Source: Ignavibacterium sp.
GTDB lineage: Bacteria > Bacteroidota > Ignavibacteria > Ignavibacteriales > Ignavibacteriaceae
Direction of reading: 5' to 3'
DNA: 63,736 nt
NCBI GenBank assembly: GCA_018335755.1
Contig: JAGXRK010000025.1
Coordinates: forward strand, 1 to 63,736
Part shown: positions 42,424 to 52,712 of the stretch, piece after piece
Layout: every line of letters starts with the position of its first letter
Numbering within the stretch: the stretch's first letter is position 1
Notes under the pieces: model-generated
The model's input: only the letters and a program-made list of their open reading frames with translations
Databases searched by the model: none
What the model was told of the DNA's origin: nothing
Made by a program: the position numbers and the translations under genes

Positions 42424-43377
42424 TTGTCATTTCGAGAAAAATTAAAAAAGTTTTTTAGACCGAAGCCAAAGGAAGAAGAAAAAAAACCAAAAACTTTTAC
42501 TGAAAAAGTAAAAGAGTTTTTTAAGCAGCTTTTATTTGCTGCTATAGCTGCCTTCTTTATTATCACTTTTATTATTCAGAATACACGAATACCAACAGGT
42601 TCGATGGAAGACACTATTCTTGTTGGTGACTTTGTGCTTGTTAACAAATTCATATACGGTTCTTCTTCACCTAAATATATTCCGTTTACTGAAATTGAAC
42701 TTCCTTACGTTCGTCTTCCTGCATTTAAAGATCCGAAACCAAAAGATATTGTAGTCTTTGAATACCCCGGGGACAGGGATCAACTGGTACCGAATGAAAA
42801 AGGAATAAATTATGTTAAACGCTGCATCGGTACTCCGGGCGATACAGTAGAAATAATCGACAAAGTTGTTTTTGTGAACGGAAAAGAATTCTGGCGCCCG
42901 TCATTCATTAAGTACTATGACTCTTACAACAGAAATAATATGAAACCATTGCCAAAAGGCTATAAAGAATATGATATATTTCCTAAAGATATGCCATGGA
43001 ACAGAGACAATTATGGTCCACTTGTTATCCCCAATAAAGGAATGAAAATACCGCTTAACATTTATAATGTTGAACAATGGAGAACAACAATTGACAGGGA
43101 GTATGGCAAAAGAGTAGTTGATGTAAAAAATAATGTTGTTACCATTAATGATATGCCTGTATCATCTTATATCTTTAAAGAAGATTATTACTTTATGATG
43201 GGAGATAACAGAGATAACAGTCAGGATAGCCGATCCTGGGGATTTGTACCAAGAGATTTAGTGGTAGGTGAAGCTTTTATTACATTGTTTTCGTGGGATA
43301 GAGATATTCCTTTTTCACAGCTATTTAAATTATTAGGATCAATAAGGCCGGATAGAATTTTGAAACTTTTATATTAA
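42424..43377 (+). CDS. lepB: Signal peptidase I
   Basis: The protein has 317 residues with a TTG start, preceded by GGAGAAT. A basic N-terminal tail (FFRPKPKEEEKKPKTF) leads to one transmembrane helix (about 36-57). The catalytic Ser is in IPTGSMEDTILVGD and the catalytic Lys in YVKRCIGTPGD; box D/E is MGDNRDNSQDSRSWGFV. A longer insert between the boxes (RPSFIKYYDSYNRNN... to VEQWRTTIDRE) is typical of this phylum. It cleaves signal peptides of exported proteins on the outer face of the membrane. Confidence 0.96.
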   Translation: MSFREKLKKFFRPKPKEEEKKPKTFTEKVKEFFKQLLFAAIAAFFIITFIIQNTRIPTGSMEDTILVGDFVLVNKFIYGSSSPKYIPFTEIELPYVRLPAFKDPKPKDIVVFEYPGDRDQLVPNEKGINYVKRCIGTPGDTVEIIDKVVFVNGKEFWRPSFIKYYDSYNRNNMKPLPKGYKEYDIFPKDMPWNRDNYGPLVIPNKGMKIPLNIYNVEQWRTTIDREYGKRVVDVKNNVVTINDMPVSSYIFKEDYYFMMGDNRDNSQDSRSWGFVPRDLVVGEAFITLFSWDRDIPFSQLFKLLGSIRPDRILKLLY

Positions 43378-43410
43378 AGTAAATATTAAAAATTATACTT
43401 AATCAATAAA

Positions 43411-43441
43411 AAAGCCCTTAGAAATCTCTAAGGGCTTTTTA
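43411..43441. terminator. Bidirectional rho-independent terminator
   Basis: GCCCTTAGA (43414-43422), loop AATC, TCTAAGGGC (43427-43435), with an A run on the left and a T run on the right. It serves both the convergent lepB and the Oar-like receptor gene. Confidence 0.93.
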
Positions 43442-43463
43442 GTCTTAAGACCAGTCGATCTTT

Positions 43464-46400
43464 TTAGAAGGCATATCTCAAACCGAACTGCATAGCCCAG
43501 CGTGAGTTTATATTATCAGGAGCAAATGGATTACTCTGTCCACCGGTATCCAAGCTGTAAACAGCTCTTCCACCTACACGACCTCGATAATTAACTATAT
43601 TATAAGTACTAAATACAGATTCTTGCCAGCCAAGTGTGTTATCAAGAAGATTGAGAACATTTAGAATATCAAAAGTAAGCTGTATTCTGTGTGTTCCGTA
43701 AATCGGAATATCCTGAGCAATTCTTAAATCAAATACATCTGTCCAAGGATTTCTTGCTCCATTTCTTAAAGCAATCTTACCTTTATTCTGACTTAGATAA
43801 GGATCGTTTTCAATGAAACTGAACAACATTTCATAGTCAGCATCTGAAGCAGGAACATAAGCACCACCAGAAATTGTACCCAGAAGTATCTCACTTGAGT
43901 TTCTTGGTATGTAGAAAAGATCATTGAAATCAAATCCGTCACCATTCATATCTCCTCTAACTATATAAGAAAATGGCTGACCACTTTGTCCATTATAGAA
44001 AACAGAGAAGGTAGTTGGTGCATTCTGGAAGAATTCAGCAGTATAAGAAACTGAAGCATAAATTCTGTGCGCAACTTCATAAAGAGATGTGGTTAGCCTT
44101 GGAGCATTTGGATTTCCATCAATAGGATTATATCTCATCTGTGATCTTGCCTGTGATGATGTAACACTGTTTTCATCATAAGCTCTACCAAAGACATAAC
44201 CTGTATTAAATCCTAAACCTCGGGCAACATTTCTCTGAAATTGAGCAACAAAGTTATATTGATAACCTAAGCTTGTATTTGTAAGATAGAGCATATCAAA
44301 AAAGTTACCTCCACCGCTGTTGGTACCACCAAATATTGGTCTTCCATCATCAGGATCTTCATCTGATTGTGGATTAAGATTAACTTTTGTATAAATCAGA
44401 TCATTAATTGCGTGTGAGTAAAGGAATTCAAAAGTTCCGACAATTCCCAAAGGTAATTGCTGATCTACGCCAAGATTGAATCTCAGGAGCTGAGGCATCT
44501 TGAAGTTTGGATCAACTAGGTTTACTTCTGATCTAAAGTTTGCTGATAATCCAAAATCACCTGGGCCAGGAAGATTATTAACATCAGTAATAAAATCGAC
44601 ACCACTTCCTCTTACTTCAGCGTATAAAGTTCCAGTATTCCCATAATTATTTGACATCCATACGTATGGAATACGGCCTGTAAAAATTCCAAGTCCGCCT
44701 CTAATTTGAGTTGTTCTGTCTCCGGTAGCATCGTAGTTAAATCCAAGTCTTGGTGACCACAATAAATTTCCACTTGGAATATCTTCGGTTGAATAGCCGG
44801 GGAAGTAGGCAGACACTGAGTCATTTTTTTCAGGTGATTCAGGGAATGTTGGAATATCAACTCTAATACCAAATGTTAATCTCAATCTTGGTGTAACAGT
44901 CCACTCATCCTGCAGATAGAATCCGAATTGAGCAACACTAAACTCCGCAGATTTCTTAGGATCGTTCGGATCTCTGGCAAAAGCTCTTTGATAATCAGCG
45001 ACATTACCTGCATCCAGATCAGCCAAACTATTGAAGACATAATAACCGAAAAATGATCTTATAAATAGGTTCCTGAAAGAAAAGAATTCATTATGTGTAC
45101 CTACTGTTAATATATGATCACCAGCGAAATATGAGAAGTTGTTGGTGACTTCGAGTATATCCTGATCTAGTTCGTTAGCAGAAGAAAATCTATCAGGTCC
45201 AGCAGTCATTGTTAAACCAGATTCTCTCACTTCAATTTCAGGTATATCTGCTCCATCCCTTCCACTTCTGTCATCTCTTATACTCGTATAGCCAATAATT
45301 AATTCATTAGCCATTTTATCACCAAATTTGCTGTTCAGCTGTGCGACAGTAGAATTGGTCATTGAGTTAAATCTATAAGCATAACTGTCGAAAGAAAGTC
45401 TGTTAGTAGCACTGCGACTAGCAAGAATATCATTACTTGCATCAACGAAATTATGACGTAAAGTTAATTTATGGTCTCTTGAAAGGTTAAAATCTAATCT
45501 TGCAAATATTTTGTTACTTGGTCTGTCAATATCTGAATTTAAATAAGTACCGGGATTTATTCCCCATCTTTCCTGAAGGATACTTGCCATCCGTCTGGCT
45601 AAAGAATCATTACTTGCCCTGGCAGATAGTGAAACGTTTTCAGAAGGTCTGGTATCCTGAGTAAGTTCTCCATTTACAAAGAAGAAAATTTTATCTTCAA
45701 GTATTGGACCTCCTAGACGGAAACCAACCTGGTACTCTTCGAATTCTTCAAATTTAACCTGGTCTCTGTCTGTAGGACTTTTACCGACTAAATCCTGATT
45801 ACGACCATAGAAGTAAGCAGAACCTGTCCATTTATTAGTTCCAGCCCTCGTGATTGCATTTATACCACCGCCCGTAAAACTATTAAAGCGGACATCATAA
45901 GGAGCAATAACAACCTGGAATTCCTGAATAGCATCAAGACTAATAGGATTGGCAGCTGCCTGTCCACCTGGAGTACCACTACTACCTAAACCGAAAAGGT
46001 CATTGTACTGAGTACCGTCTATTTGAATGTTGTTGTATCTGTTGCTACGACCTGCAGCCTGAAGATTTGTTCCTGAAAATAAAGGCGACAACTTTGAGAA
46101 GTCCTGAAATCTTCTGCTGATTGTTGGTACATCATCAACCTGTTTTCTGGAAACATGCTGTGAAGAACCTGTCCTTGATGATGAGAATAACGCATCTCTC
46201 TCTGCAGTTATTGTAACTTCACCGAATTCAATTGCACTTTCGGGAAGTACGAAATCAACTGTTAAATTCTGACCCAATTCAAGATAACTTTCTTCCAACT
46301 GTTGGGATTGATAACCAACATAGGAAGCTGTTATTCTGTATGGTCCACCGGGTCTTAAACCCTGAACGTTAAATTTACCATCAAGACGGGTTGTGGTTCC

Positions 46401-46589
46401 GTATTGAGTACCAGATGGTAAGTGCACCACAAGTACATTTGCACCTGGTAATGCTTCGCCTTTAGCATCAATAATAGTTCCGTTCAATGCAGCAGTTGTT
46501 AAACCTTGCGCCTGAACAGGAATATTCGACACAAATACTCCGAGCAGAATTGCTGCAAAGATGCTAAGGATAGTAAAGTGTTTTTTCAT
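43464..46589 (-). CDS. Oar-like TonB-dependent outer-membrane receptor
   Basis: The protein has 1041 residues. A signal peptide (1-28, ending VQAQ) is followed by a CarboxypepD_reg-like domain (about 35-115, LNGTIIDAKGEALPGANVLVV), a plug domain (DDVPTISRRFQDFSKLSPLFSG... AIQEFQVVIAPYDVRFNSFTGGGINAITRAGTN) and a long 22-strand-type barrel ending in the terminal aromatic WAMQFGLRYAF. This matches the Oar/OmpA-related group of TonB-dependent transporters. The substrate is unknown. AAGGAG lies five bases before the ATG, and it is a single gene flanked by a terminator. Confidence 0.92.
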   Translation of the reverse strand: MKKHFTILSIFAAILLGVFVSNIPVQAQGLTTAALNGTIIDAKGEALPGANVLVVHLPSGTQYGTTTRLDGKFNVQGLRPGGPYRITASYVGYQSQQLEESYLELGQNLTVDFVLPESAIEFGEVTITAERDALFSSSRTGSSQHVSRKQVDDVPTISRRFQDFSKLSPLFSGTNLQAAGRSNRYNNIQIDGTQYNDLFGLGSSGTPGGQAAANPISLDAIQEFQVVIAPYDVRFNSFTGGGINAITRAGTNKWTGSAYFYGRNQDLVGKSPTDRDQVKFEEFEEYQVGFRLGGPILEDKIFFFVNGELTQDTRPSENVSLSARASNDSLARRMASILQERWGINPGTYLNSDIDRPSNKIFARLDFNLSRDHKLTLRHNFVDASNDILASRSATNRLSFDSYAYRFNSMTNSTVAQLNSKFGDKMANELIIGYTSIRDDRSGRDGADIPEIEVRESGLTMTAGPDRFSSANELDQDILEVTNNFSYFAGDHILTVGTHNEFFSFRNLFIRSFFGYYVFNSLADLDAGNVADYQRAFARDPNDPKKSAEFSVAQFGFYLQDEWTVTPRLRLTFGIRVDIPTFPESPEKNDSVSAYFPGYSTEDIPSGNLLWSPRLGFNYDATGDRTTQIRGGLGIFTGRIPYVWMSNNYGNTGTLYAEVRGSGVDFITDVNNLPGPGDFGLSANFRSEVNLVDPNFKMPQLLRFNLGVDQQLPLGIVGTFEFLYSHAINDLIYTKVNLNPQSDEDPDDGRPIFGGTNSGGGNFFDMLYLTNTSLGYQYNFVAQFQRNVARGLGFNTGYVFGRAYDENSVTSSQARSQMRYNPIDGNPNAPRLTTSLYEVAHRIYASVSYTAEFFQNAPTTFSVFYNGQSGQPFSYIVRGDMNGDGFDFNDLFYIPRNSSEILLGTISGGAYVPASDADYEMLFSFIENDPYLSQNKGKIALRNGARNPWTDVFDLRIAQDIPIYGTHRIQLTFDILNVLNLLDNTLGWQESVFSTYNIVNYRGRVGGRAVYSLDTGGQSNPFAPDNINSRWAMQFGLRYAF

Positions 46590-46837
46590 AGTATCTCCTT
46601 AATTAATGAATAAATTAAATTATAAATGATTGGATAATTATTTGAGCAGAAATAGTTGTAGGCTTCAGTCATGTTTTTAGAGCAAAATTTTTAATCAACA
46701 ACTGTAAATATCTTGAATAATATAGTAGTCATGCAAGTTTTATTTTAAAAATAATATTCTCTTAACATATGAATCTGAAAAAGAGGTAAAAATAAGCTAT
46801 TTTTGTGGTATTCTTTTTACAGATTTTGAGATTTTTT

Positions 46838-48076
46838 ATGAAAGTTTATTCATCGTTCTTTCGGCAATTTTTACTGATAGTAATATTATTTTTTTCCACC
46901 TCAATTGCACAGAATTTTACTCCTTATAATATTCTTATTTCCTTCGATGGATTCAGATGGGATTATCCGAATAGAGGCATAACACCAACTTTTGAAATGA
47001 TTTCGGAGAAGGGTAGTTCGGCTTTATCACTGCAGCCCTCATTTCCTTCTAAAACATTTCCAAATCATTATTCCATTGTTACAGGTCTTTATCCGCAAAA
47101 TCACGGATTGATATCGAATAATTTGTATGATCCGTTTTTTGATGAATATTTTTCTTTAAGCAACAGGGCAGCAGTTGAAAACAGCCGCTGGTATAAAGGT
47201 GAGGCAATATGGGAAACTGCCAGAAAACAAGGAATAGTAACCGCCAGTTATTTCTGGCCGGGTTCAGAAATTGATATTGAGTATAGAAGGCCAAACTATT
47301 TCCATTACTATGATCATGATCGTCCATATATGGAAAGAATTGAGGGAGTTATTGAATGGCTTAAACTGCCGCATAATGAAAGACCTAAGTTCATTACACT
47401 TTATTTTGATGCATCAGATACATATGGACACAAATACGGTCCTAATTCTGAGGGAATAAATAAAACAGTTATGAGTCTGGACTCATTGTTGAACATACTG
47501 TTTGGAAAGCTGAAGGAAATTAAACTATTAGATAGCACTAACATTATTGTAGTTTCAGACCACGGAATGAATGAAATATCAAATCAAAGAGTTATTAATG
47601 TTGATGAGATAATTTCCAACAGTTCTTATAAAAGTATGGACGATGGACCCTTTATGTTTATCTATCCTGAGAATGATAATATAGATTTGATTTATCATCA
47701 ACTAAAAGAAAAGCAAAATAATTATAGAGTTTACTTGAAAGATGAAATACCGCAGCATTATAATCTTTCAGCATCTCACCTGCTGGCTGAAATAATTATT
47801 ATTGCGGATCCGGGATGGTCATTAGTAACTAATAAAACTTCGTCCGGGTATTACAGTGATAAATCCAGTTTAGGTAATCACGGTTATGATAACTTTCATA
47901 TTGATATGCATGGTGTTTTTTATGCAATAGGACCATCCTTTAAGGAAGGATATAAGACCGGAACTATACTTAATATAGATATTTATCCTTTGTTGTGTAA
48001 TATTCTTAATATCAAACCAAAACAAAATATTGATGGTAAACTGGAACGAATTCAAACTTTGCTAAAAGTGTATTAA
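46838..48076 (+). CDS. Exported nucleotide pyrophosphatase/phosphodiesterase (alkaline phosphatase superfamily)
   Basis: The chosen start gives 412 residues with a clean signal peptide (MKVYSSFFRQFLLIVILFFSTSIAQ); a frame start 33 bases upstream would add eleven residues ahead of it. The catalytic core begins ILISFDGFRWDY, with the nucleophile Thr in SFPSKTFPNHYSIVTGLYPQNHGL; further metal ligands are in YFDASDTYGHKYGP and VVSDHGMNE, and late His in GNHGYDNFHIDMHG. This is the NPP type, which hydrolyses phosphodiester or pyrophosphate bonds in nucleotides. It probably acts in the periplasm. The upstream 200 bp is AT-rich with no clear element. Confidence 0.9.
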   Translation: MKVYSSFFRQFLLIVILFFSTSIAQNFTPYNILISFDGFRWDYPNRGITPTFEMISEKGSSALSLQPSFPSKTFPNHYSIVTGLYPQNHGLISNNLYDPFFDEYFSLSNRAAVENSRWYKGEAIWETARKQGIVTASYFWPGSEIDIEYRRPNYFHYYDHDRPYMERIEGVIEWLKLPHNERPKFITLYFDASDTYGHKYGPNSEGINKTVMSLDSLLNILFGKLKEIKLLDSTNIIVVSDHGMNEISNQRVINVDEIISNSSYKSMDDGPFMFIYPENDNIDLIYHQLKEKQNNYRVYLKDEIPQHYNLSASHLLAEIIIIADPGWSLVTNKTSSGYYSDKSSLGNHGYDNFHIDMHGVFYAIGPSFKEGYKTGTILNIDIYPLLCNILNIKPKQNIDGKLERIQTLLKVY

Positions 48077-48179
48077 CCAGGTATGTGCACTCTTTAAAGT
48101 AAAAAAAATCTGAAAGAATTATTTATTATTATAAATGTTTTAATCATTTTAATGTGAATTATTAACAAATCTTATAAGA

Positions 48180-49451
48180 ATGAAATTATTAAATCTCCCC
48201 TACGAAAAATATAAACTTAACAACGGTCTTGAAGTTATTTTACATAAAGATACTTCCCTGCCCTTAGTATCGGTAAACATCTGGTATAAAGTCGGATCAG
48301 CCTATGAGGAAAAAGGTAAAACAGGACTTGCTCACTTATTCGAGCATATGATGTTTCAAGGTTCTGAAAATGTTCCGAAAGAAATGCATTTCAGATATAT
48401 TCAGGAAGCTGGCGGAACATTAAATGGTTCAACAAATTTTGATAGAACAAATTACTACGAAAAACTGCCTTCAAACTCACTTGAATTGGCTTTGTGGCTT
48501 GAATCAGATAGAATGGGCTATTTTTTAAGTGCCCTTACAAAGGAAAAACTGGATAACCAGAAAAGTGTTGTTGCTAATGAACGGCTTGAACGATACGACA
48601 ATCAACCATACGGATTAGCCTGGGAATTAGTTCTAAAAAATTTGTATCCTGAGGGCCATCCATACAGCTGGGCTACAATCGGATATCTTGATGATATAAA
48701 AAATTATACGCTCGAGGATGTGCAGAATTTTTTCAGGGTGCATTATACTCCAGATAATGCCGCATTAGTAATTGCCGGTGATATTGAATTAAATAAAACA
48801 AAAGATCTGATTGATAAATATTTTGGTTCTATAATACCCTCTGTTCAAAAAAAAGAACCAGCCATAACTGATTTTAGAATAAACAAAAATATTATTATTG
48901 AACATTTGGATAATGTCCAGCTCGACAGATTATATCTTGCCTGGCATACCGATAAAATTTATACTAATGATGACCCTACACTTGACGTTCTGGCGGATAT
49001 ACTCAGCGGCTCAAAAAATTCAAGATTACACAAAAGACTGGTGTTCGATGAGGAGATTTCGCAGGATGTTTCTGCATTCCAATTTTCCGGAAAATTTGGC
49101 GGTATGTTCATGATAATTTCCACTGCAAAACCTGGTGTTTCACTAGACAGAATTAATAAAATTATTTTTGATGAAATAGAAACGGTTATAAACCGTGGTG
49201 TTGAAGATAAAGAACTCATAAAAACTAAAAATGGAATTAAGGCCAGTTATATTTATTCTATGCAAAGCCTTGATAATATCGCAGACCGTTTAAATATGTA
49301 CAATTTTTATTTAAATGAGCCGAATAAATTTAATTTTGATCTGCTGCGTTATAATAATATCAATAATAAAGATGTAGCTGATGTTTGCAGAAAATATCTT
49401 TCAAGCCCATTTGTGGAGTTGAGAGTAATATCAAATAAAAAGAACAAATGA
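48180..49451 (+). CDS. M16-family zinc metallopeptidase, active subunit
   Basis: The protein has 423 residues. The inverted zinc motif HLFEHMMF (HxxEH, about 56-60) and the distal Glu near NERLERYDNQPYG are present, as in the beta subunit of mitochondrial processing peptidase. There is no signal peptide, so it is likely cytoplasmic or periplasmic by an unseen route. Its last bases overlap the start of the next gene (ATGATG), which encodes the inactive partner. Confidence 0.93.
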   Translation: MKLLNLPYEKYKLNNGLEVILHKDTSLPLVSVNIWYKVGSAYEEKGKTGLAHLFEHMMFQGSENVPKEMHFRYIQEAGGTLNGSTNFDRTNYYEKLPSNSLELALWLESDRMGYFLSALTKEKLDNQKSVVANERLERYDNQPYGLAWELVLKNLYPEGHPYSWATIGYLDDIKNYTLEDVQNFFRVHYTPDNAALVIAGDIELNKTKDLIDKYFGSIIPSVQKKEPAITDFRINKNIIIEHLDNVQLDRLYLAWHTDKIYTNDDPTLDVLADILSGSKNSRLHKRLVFDEEISQDVSAFQFSGKFGGMFMIISTAKPGVSLDRINKIIFDEIETVINRGVEDKELIKTKNGIKASYIYSMQSLDNIADRLNMYNFYLNEPNKFNFDLLRYNNINNKDVADVCRKYLSSPFVELRVISNKKNK

Positions 49452-50809
49452 TGATAAACAGAAAAGTAAAACCTGAATCTGAGAAAGAACTTTTTTTTAA
49501 CCTTCCAGAAATCCAGGAAGTAACCCTCGATAACGGATTGAGAATAATATATATTCAAAAAGAAAAACTGCCTGTAACAAGATTAAATCTGATGATTGAA
49601 TGCGGCAGTAAATTTGATCAGGCTGGTAAAAAGGGATTATCTAATCTTACCTCAATGGTTTTAGATGAAGGTGCCGATGGCTTATCTGCTCTGGAAATTA
49701 GTGATGGTTTTGATACTCTTGGTTCAAATTTTACAGTTAATTCCGATGATGAATCAATTAACCTTAAACTCCAAACACTAACTGAACAGCTTGAAAGTTC
49801 ACTCAATTTATTTTCTAAAGTCCTATTAAAACCAGACTTCAGACACCTGGATTTCGAAAGGCAGAAGCGTAAAGTTTTAACAAGACTTTTACAACTTTCT
49901 GATGAACCGGATTTTACTGCTCAAAGAATATTGGAGTATCTGGTCTTTAGTCAAAGCAATCCTTACGCATATCCTTCATTAGGTTATATTGAAGACATTG
50001 AAAACCTTGAAATCGATGATCTTAAAAAATATTATTCCGGAAAGTTTTCTCCTTCCAATTCGAATCTTGTTGCTGCTGGTAATTCTAAATTTGAAGATTT
50101 TATAAAAGTTATACAAAACTACTTTAATGATTGGAACTCATCAGTGGAGAGAACAGATTTAACTTATGATAATAAATTTGAAAAGAAAAAAATATTCTTG
50201 TTTAATAAAAAAGATTCAGTTCAAAGTGAAATAAGGATAGGTCATTCTTCGGTTAAACGAAACAGCTATAGCTTCTTTCCAAGGTTGTTATTAAATGCAA
50301 TTTTAGGCGGACAATTCACAAGCCGAATAAATCTTAATTTGCGGGAAGCCAAGGGTTACACTTACGGGGCATTTTCAAATTTTAATTACTTTAAAGATTC
50401 CGCATTTTTTTATGTTTCCACATCGGTAAGCAATGAGAATACTGTTGATGCAATAAATGAGATATATTCTGAACTTGAAAATATCAGAAATGGCGTTTCA
50501 GATGCAGAGCTTGAATTTGCAAAATCATCCATCATAAAAAAGTTTCCTTCAAACTTTGAAACATACCGGCAGATAACTGGAAATCTTGCAACTAAAGTAA
50601 TCCATTCACTGCCGAACAGCTTTTTTAATAGTTATATTGATAATGTAAGCAGTGTATCATCTGAACTAATTAAAAAAGCTGCTCAGGACTTGATTCTGCC
50701 GGATAATGCTTTTTGTGTGATCGTTGGTGATAAAAACAAACTGGAGGATTCGTTAAAGACAACCGGAATGGATATTATTGAGGTTGATGATAAAGGAAAA
50801 ATACTTTAG
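49448..50809 (+). CDS. M16-family protein without zinc motif, partner subunit
   Basis: The protein has 453 residues. It shows the M16 fold (ITLDNGLRIIYIQKEKLPVTRLNLMIECGSKFDQAGKKGLSN...) but the HxxEH site reads LTSMVLDEGADG, so no metal can be held. The glycine-rich loop GGQFTSRINLNLREAKGYTYGAFS is kept, as in MPP alpha subunits. It overlaps the active subunit gene by 4 bp, which fits a heterodimer in which this subunit binds substrate. Confidence 0.92.
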   Translation: MMINRKVKPESEKELFFNLPEIQEVTLDNGLRIIYIQKEKLPVTRLNLMIECGSKFDQAGKKGLSNLTSMVLDEGADGLSALEISDGFDTLGSNFTVNSDDESINLKLQTLTEQLESSLNLFSKVLLKPDFRHLDFERQKRKVLTRLLQLSDEPDFTAQRILEYLVFSQSNPYAYPSLGYIEDIENLEIDDLKKYYSGKFSPSNSNLVAAGNSKFEDFIKVIQNYFNDWNSSVERTDLTYDNKFEKKKIFLFNKKDSVQSEIRIGHSSVKRNSYSFFPRLLLNAILGGQFTSRINLNLREAKGYTYGAFSNFNYFKDSAFFYVSTSVSNENTVDAINEIYSELENIRNGVSDAELEFAKSSIIKKFPSNFETYRQITGNLATKVIHSLPNSFFNSYIDNVSSVSSELIKKAAQDLILPDNAFCVIVGDKNKLEDSLKTTGMDIIEVDDKGKIL

Positions 50810-50889
50810 TTTTTATTCATTGACTAATTTCATCACACTACCAGATTATAAATATATACTGTATTAAGTATTATCTGAAGTTAAAGAAT

Positions 50890-51903
50890 CTAATTGTTAA
50901 GAAGTATTTCTGAGGGCACGGTATATTTGTACCCGATTTTCCTGAAACTTCTTATTTCCGGAAGAAGGTTTGTAAAATCTTCGGGAGTGCACATTAGTAA
51001 AATGGAAGAATCATTGTACGCTGTATTCAGCATATCTTTAAATTGATCTGCGACATTTGACACAGAACCTGATATAAGATTAAGTTCACTTTTGTTAACA
51101 AGTTTAATTTTTCTGTCTATAAATTCTTTTTCAATAAATGGATAAACTTTTGAGTTGGAAAAAGATGAATTGTCGTCAATTACAAAAAATACAGCTTTAG
51201 AAAAAGCTCCAAGCAAATTCCGCACAGAACTTTTTAATCTGCGCTCTGAATACCCGGAATCAAATTTAAAATCCAGATCAATCGTTTCATCACCTAACAG
51301 CAATGCAAATTGCCTGTTTGAATTTCCATTAGCTGAAATAAAGGACTTCATAACTAAAGATGGAGTGAATAGTAATGAAAAAGGTTCTGGTATATTAACT
51401 AAATTATCTATATCTGCTTTGCTGGTATTATCATTAATGTGAATTAAAAATCCGATTGTTGCAGATTCTCTTTTCAGCTCACGATTATAGTCTGCACTGG
51501 CGGCAAGTTTAATTTCATTTTCAGAAAATATAGTTATCAATGTTGTTCCTGAATTTTTCTTTTCCAATGAAAGCACTTCTGCATTAAAAGATGCGAACAA
51601 TTCATTAAGTTCAGATATAAATACCGGTATTGGTAAATCGCCAGGCAAATTAAAAGAGTAAGAAGGATAATCAGAATCAATTTTTACTTCTTTAATTTTT
51701 TGTTTTTTAACAAAAGAAGGTTCCAGACCAAAACTCTCAAAAGCAGTTAGAAAGAGTGAATCAACTTCTTCGGCAGAAAGTGATCGAGGTGATATAATTG
51801 TGTTTTCAGTTTGGAAAACTTTTCCAACTAAAATATTAGCTGCAAGTAAAAGAATTGCCAAAATAAAAAGTGAAGCAAGTATTCTCTGTTGTGTGTTCAT
51901 CAA
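50890..51903 (-). CDS. Uncharacterised exported protein, degenerate YibQ/divergent deacetylase-like
   Basis: The protein has 337 residues. One N-terminal transmembrane helix (about 9-28) is followed by a variable region (30-150) and a C-terminal domain (about 150-337) with ATIGFLIHINDN, IPEPFSLLFTP, FALLLG, AVFFVIDD and SSILLMCTPEDFTNLLPEIRSF. Strand order and spacing resemble the divergent polysaccharide deacetylase fold (YibQ), but the usual Asp and His ligands are absent. That assignment is inference and weak. It is the last gene of the 55870-50890 run, 16 bp after enoyl-CoA hydratase. Confidence 0.6.
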   Translation of the reverse strand: MMNTQQRILASLFILAILLLAANILVGKVFQTENTIISPRSLSAEEVDSLFLTAFESFGLEPSFVKKQKIKEVKIDSDYPSYSFNLPGDLPIPVFISELNELFASFNAEVLSLEKKNSGTTLITIFSENEIKLAASADYNRELKRESATIGFLIHINDNTSKADIDNLVNIPEPFSLLFTPSLVMKSFISANGNSNRQFALLLGDETIDLDFKFDSGYSERRLKSSVRNLLGAFSKAVFFVIDDNSSFSNSKVYPFIEKEFIDRKIKLVNKSELNLISGSVSNVADQFKDMLNTAYNDSSILLMCTPEDFTNLLPEIRSFRKIGYKYTVPSEILLNN

Positions 51904-51919
51904 ATTCTTTTAACAAAAA

Positions 51920-52702
51920 TTACTTGTTCTTGAACTCTGGCTTACGCTTTTCAAGAAAAGCAGATGTACCTTCCTTAAAGTCTTCAGTTCCGCAACAAAG
52001 TGCAAAAAGACTTGCTTCATAATTCTGACCTTCTTTAGCCGAAACCTGGTTTGCAGCAATAACGGCTTTAATAGCAAAACGAATTGCATTCTGACCTTTA
52101 GACGCAATCTTCTTTGCCATTTCAAATGTTTTATTCATTAATTCATTCTGCGGATAAATATGGTTTACTAATCCAACTCTTAAGGCTTCATTTGCATCTA
52201 TCATATCACCTGTTAAAATGCTTTCCATAGCTCTTCCTGAGTTAATTAAACGAGTTAATCTTTGTGTTCCACCGTAACCAGGAATGATTCCAAGATTAAC
52301 TTCCGGCTGCCCGAATTTTGCATTATCCGATGCAAGTCTGATATGACAAGCAAGAGCAAGTTCACAACCGCCTCCAAGTGCAAATCCATTAACTGCAGCA
52401 ATAACAGGTTTATTCATATTTTCGATGTAATTGAACACGTATTGCCCGCGCTCTGAAAATTTCTTAGCAGATAAAACATCCAGTTCGTTTATCTCTTTAA
52501 TATCGGCGCCTGCAACAAATGCCTTCTCACCGCTGCCGGTTAGGATTATAACATGAACATTATCCGCTCCTCTTAATTCTTTGAACATTGCCCGGAATTC
52601 GAGAATTGTCTCTTTATTAAGTGCATTAAGTTTATCAGGTCTGTTTACTGTAACAACAGCTATATTTTCTTTGACTTCAAGGAGTAAATTTTTGTATTCC
52701 AT
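51920..52702 (-). CDS. Enoyl-CoA hydratase / crotonase family
   Basis: The protein has 260 residues. It hydrates 2-enoyl-CoA in beta-oxidation or related routes. The oxyanion and CoA elements are GSGEKAFVAGADIKEI and AVNGFALGGGCELALACHIRLA; both catalytic Glu residues are present, in GGGCELAL and FGQPEVNLGIIPGYGGTQRL. The substrate chain length is not visible. It is in the run of minus-strand genes from 55870, 10 bp after the outer-membrane protein gene. Confidence 0.93.
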   Translation of the reverse strand: MEYKNLLLEVKENIAVVTVNRPDKLNALNKETILEFRAMFKELRGADNVHVIILTGSGEKAFVAGADIKEINELDVLSAKKFSERGQYVFNYIENMNKPVIAAVNGFALGGGCELALACHIRLASDNAKFGQPEVNLGIIPGYGGTQRLTRLINSGRAMESILTGDMIDANEALRVGLVNHIYPQNELMNKTFEMAKKIASKGQNAIRFAIKAVIAANQVSAKEGQNYEASLFALCCGTEDFKEGTSAFLEKRKPEFKNK

Positions 52703-52712
52703 TTTTCTTCTC

